DNA of 36,890 nt from Bacteroidia bacterium (lineage in GTDB: Bacteria; Bacteroidota; Bacteroidia; Bacteroidales; Prolixibacteraceae), in assembly GCA_025358395.1 (NCBI GenBank), contig JANYJT010000122.1, positions 1 to 36,890 of the forward strand, given 5' to 3'. Below are positions 35,197-36,890 of the stretch, piece after piece. The notes beneath the pieces were generated by a model that had not been told where the DNA came from, did no database searches, and saw only the letters and a list, made by a program, of their open reading frames with translations. Numbering within the stretch: the first letter of the stretch is position 1; the number at the start of each line of letters is the position of its first letter. The position numbers and the translations under genes were made by a program.

Positions 35197-36831
35197 TTAT
35201 GCATAGAGAAACCTTTTAATCTTTTGCGTCGGTGTTCTTTCAAATGGCTCCGCCTGAATAATTACCACCTGAACCTGAGAAAATTTACTGACATGCCCGT
35301 TCACATATAGCTGAAGTTCTTGCATCAATTCATTCATCTTTTCATTGTAAAGCTCTGCCTGGTCCAGTAAAATCTGGTATTGAACTTCCAGCTCTTCCAT
35401 ATTAAGACGTACAAGCGCGACAAGTTTTCCTTTCCGTTGAATAACGAGTGATTCAACGACATGTTTGTAATTATTGATCACCGATTCGATCTCTTCGGGG
35501 TAGATATTTTCCCCTGAAGCACTGACAATCATATTCTTCAGGCGACCTTTAAATGCCAGGTAACCCATTTTATCAAATGAACCTAAATCCCCGGTTTTAA
35601 ACCATCCATCTTCGGTTAGGACTTCTTTGGTTAAGGCAGGTTCCTTGTAATATCCTTTCATCACATTTGGCCCTTTGATCCATATTTCTCCCTGACCATT
35701 TTTGCCATCCGGCTGATTGATCTTCACTTCACATCCAGGCATGGCCGGCCCAATTGTGTTCAACCGTGTGGCGCCCGGTCCGGCTCCTGCCGCTAATGGA
35801 GCCGTCTCTGTCAAACCAAATCCAATGGAATAAGGAAATCCGGCTTCCTTCAGAAATTTTTCAACGTTTGGATCCAACTTTGCACCACCAATTCCGAAGA
35901 AGTTTAACTCTCCCCCGAAAGTCTTCAGCAACTTTTTACCGGCCATGCGATTGAGAAGTAACCGAACAGGAAGGATTCCATACAATAGCCGGATGACTAA
36001 ATTTTTACTGAATACCGGCTGAATTTGCTTTTTGTAAATTTTCTCTATGATTAACGGAACGGTGAGCATGATCGTTGGTTTTACCGTCTGCAAGGCTGGA
36101 AGTAAAACTGCAGGAGTTGGAAGTTTCCTGATGTAATGGACCGATGCGCCAAACATCACCGCAAAAATAAATCCAATGGTATTCTCATAAGCGTGTGAAA
36201 GTGGCAACAAGGACAAGAACCTGTCATTCGAATTGATTTGATGAATCAGGCCGCCTTGTTGTGCGTCCCAAACGATGTTTTTATGGGTGAGCATGACACC
36301 CTTCGATTTTCCGGTTGTTCCTGAGGTGTAGATGATTGAAGCGAGATCATCTTCTTCTACGAGGTCAATTGCGACATTTTCAGTGGAATTTTCCACGGTA
36401 GCATCAAGACCTGAAATTTTTTCAAATGCTTCAATCCCGATAATCACTTTGGATGGGTCATTTGTTAACCGCTCAATCTTAACCAAAAGATTTTCTGAGA
36501 CGAAAATCGCCTTAGGTTCAGAATGTTCGATGATATTGTTGATTTCGATGACCGAAAAATCCGGAAGAATGGGCACAACAATTGCACCGGTAGATGCGAT
36601 CGCAAAATAGGCGATTCCCCAGTTGGGCATATTGGTGCTCAGTATTGCAACTTTATCCCCTTTGGTAATTCCAAAAGAAATAAGCAGACAAATTACCCGA
36701 TTAATCTGTGCTTCAAGCTGCGCGTATGTGCAGCTCTCTTCCCCTGCAAAAACCAGAGATGGTCTTGGTCCGAACTGACCAAAACTATTGCGGAGCATGG
36801 CCGGAATTGTGTATTTTTTTAGTTGGTTCAT
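35197..36831 (-). CDS. Long-chain fatty acid-CoA ligase (AMP-forming)
   Basis: This 544-residue ANL-superfamily adenylating enzyme has the AMP-binding P-loop IIYTSGTTGKSKGVMLTH (about 165-182), the adenine-contacting IGFGLTETAPL, the GDLG hinge region (WFKTGDLGSFD), the GRLKNMIVSASGENIYPEEIE segment and a catalytic Lys in FERTPTQKIKRF near the C-terminus. It activates fatty acids to acyl-CoA. It is transcribed in the same direction as the downstream isomerase-like gene, 40 bp away, but a functional link is not obvious. The insertions of the FadD15-like long-chain class are reduced. Confidence 0.93.
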   Translation of the reverse strand: MNQLKKYTIPAMLRNSFGQFGPRPSLVFAGEESCTYAQLEAQINRVICLLISFGITKGDKVAILSTNMPNWGIAYFAIASTGAIVVPILPDFSVIEINNIIEHSEPKAIFVSENLLVKIERLTNDPSKVIIGIEAFEKISGLDATVENSTENVAIDLVEEDDLASIIYTSGTTGKSKGVMLTHKNIVWDAQQGGLIHQINSNDRFLSLLPLSHAYENTIGFIFAVMFGASVHYIRKLPTPAVLLPALQTVKPTIMLTVPLIIEKIYKKQIQPVFSKNLVIRLLYGILPVRLLLNRMAGKKLLKTFGGELNFFGIGGAKLDPNVEKFLKEAGFPYSIGFGLTETAPLAAGAGPGATRLNTIGPAMPGCEVKINQPDGKNGQGEIWIKGPNVMKGYYKEPALTKEVLTEDGWFKTGDLGSFDKMGYLAFKGRLKNMIVSASGENIYPEEIESVINNYKHVVESLVIQRKGKLVALVRLNMEELEVQYQILLDQAELYNEKMNELMQELQLYVNGHVSKFSQVQVVIIQAEPFERTPTQKIKRFLYA

Positions 36832-36890
36832 CTTTCAAATTTAGAACTCCGTAAAGTTACGATTTAGTTGCCAGATGTCAGTTAAACTAC

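Noticed and set aside
34167..35243. The longer start at 35243 for the isomerase-like protein
   Set aside because: It overlaps the acyl-CoA ligase gene by 47 bases and hides a clear signal peptide that begins at the ATG at 35156.
36836..36843. A TAAATTTG promoter box for the acyl-CoA ligase gene
   Set aside because: It lies only five bases before the start codon, which would leave no leader, and no TTG is present at the -33 distance.

Overview
The window looks like chromosomal DNA of a Bacteroidota bacterium, probably from the Bacteroidales/Marinilabiliales side. The grounds are a set of secreted glycoside hydrolases and carbohydrate-active proteins, a caa3-type oxidase with Bacteroidota subunit order, an eukaryote-like NADP isocitrate dehydrogenase, AT-rich spacers, and TAnnTTTG-type promoter boxes. 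There is no rRNA, tRNA, CRISPR array, transposase or phage gene. No taxonomic search was possible, so this assignment is inference.

Layout. (1) 1-1693: 3' part of a six-hairpin glycosidase-like gene on +. (2) 1728-10266, all on -: the most unusual block. In transcription order it is a periplasmic-binding domain/EF-hand/TM/GcvH-like fusion, a HybA-like Tat ferredoxin, a HybB-like quinone membrane subunit and a membrane-anchored GcvH-like protein, then an intrinsic terminator. A second unit follows: a histidine kinase with a c-type heme sensor domain, a sigma-54 response regulator and archaemetzincin. A sigma-54-type -24/-12 promoter sits in front of the first unit, so the two-component pair probably controls the HybAB/GcvH unit. 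No hydrogenase catalytic subunits are present, and both GcvH-like domains have glycine where GcvH carries its lipoyl lysine. This is the best candidate for an undescribed respiratory or redox system. (3) 10745-19334: a GxxExxY protein and housekeeping genes (lgt, secA, ferritin, icd, dnaX). dnaX is split at a run of ten A, which may be programmed slippage. (4) 19696-23206: a secreted glutathione peroxidase, a large propeller plus alpha-helical exported protein, and a secreted cupin. (5) 23252-30729 on -: a cytochrome oxidase operon (Tat Fe-S protein, cytochrome c, SCO, CoxA, C, D, B, CtaB) ending in an L-rhamnose mutarotase-like gene. (6) 31020-36831: secreted GH42 beta-galactosidase, a membrane-anchored esterase, a secreted sugar isomerase-like TIM barrel and a long-chain acyl-CoA ligase.

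A second theme is non-coding. Almost every spacer at a gene 3' end carries a different long inverted repeat or a short-period (7-10 bp) tandem repeat. In three cases (1693-1745, 16125-16245, 34118-34180) the repeat supplies the stop codon of the adjoining gene. At 34118-34180 the two arms of one 29-bp inverted repeat encode the ends of two convergent genes in different frames.
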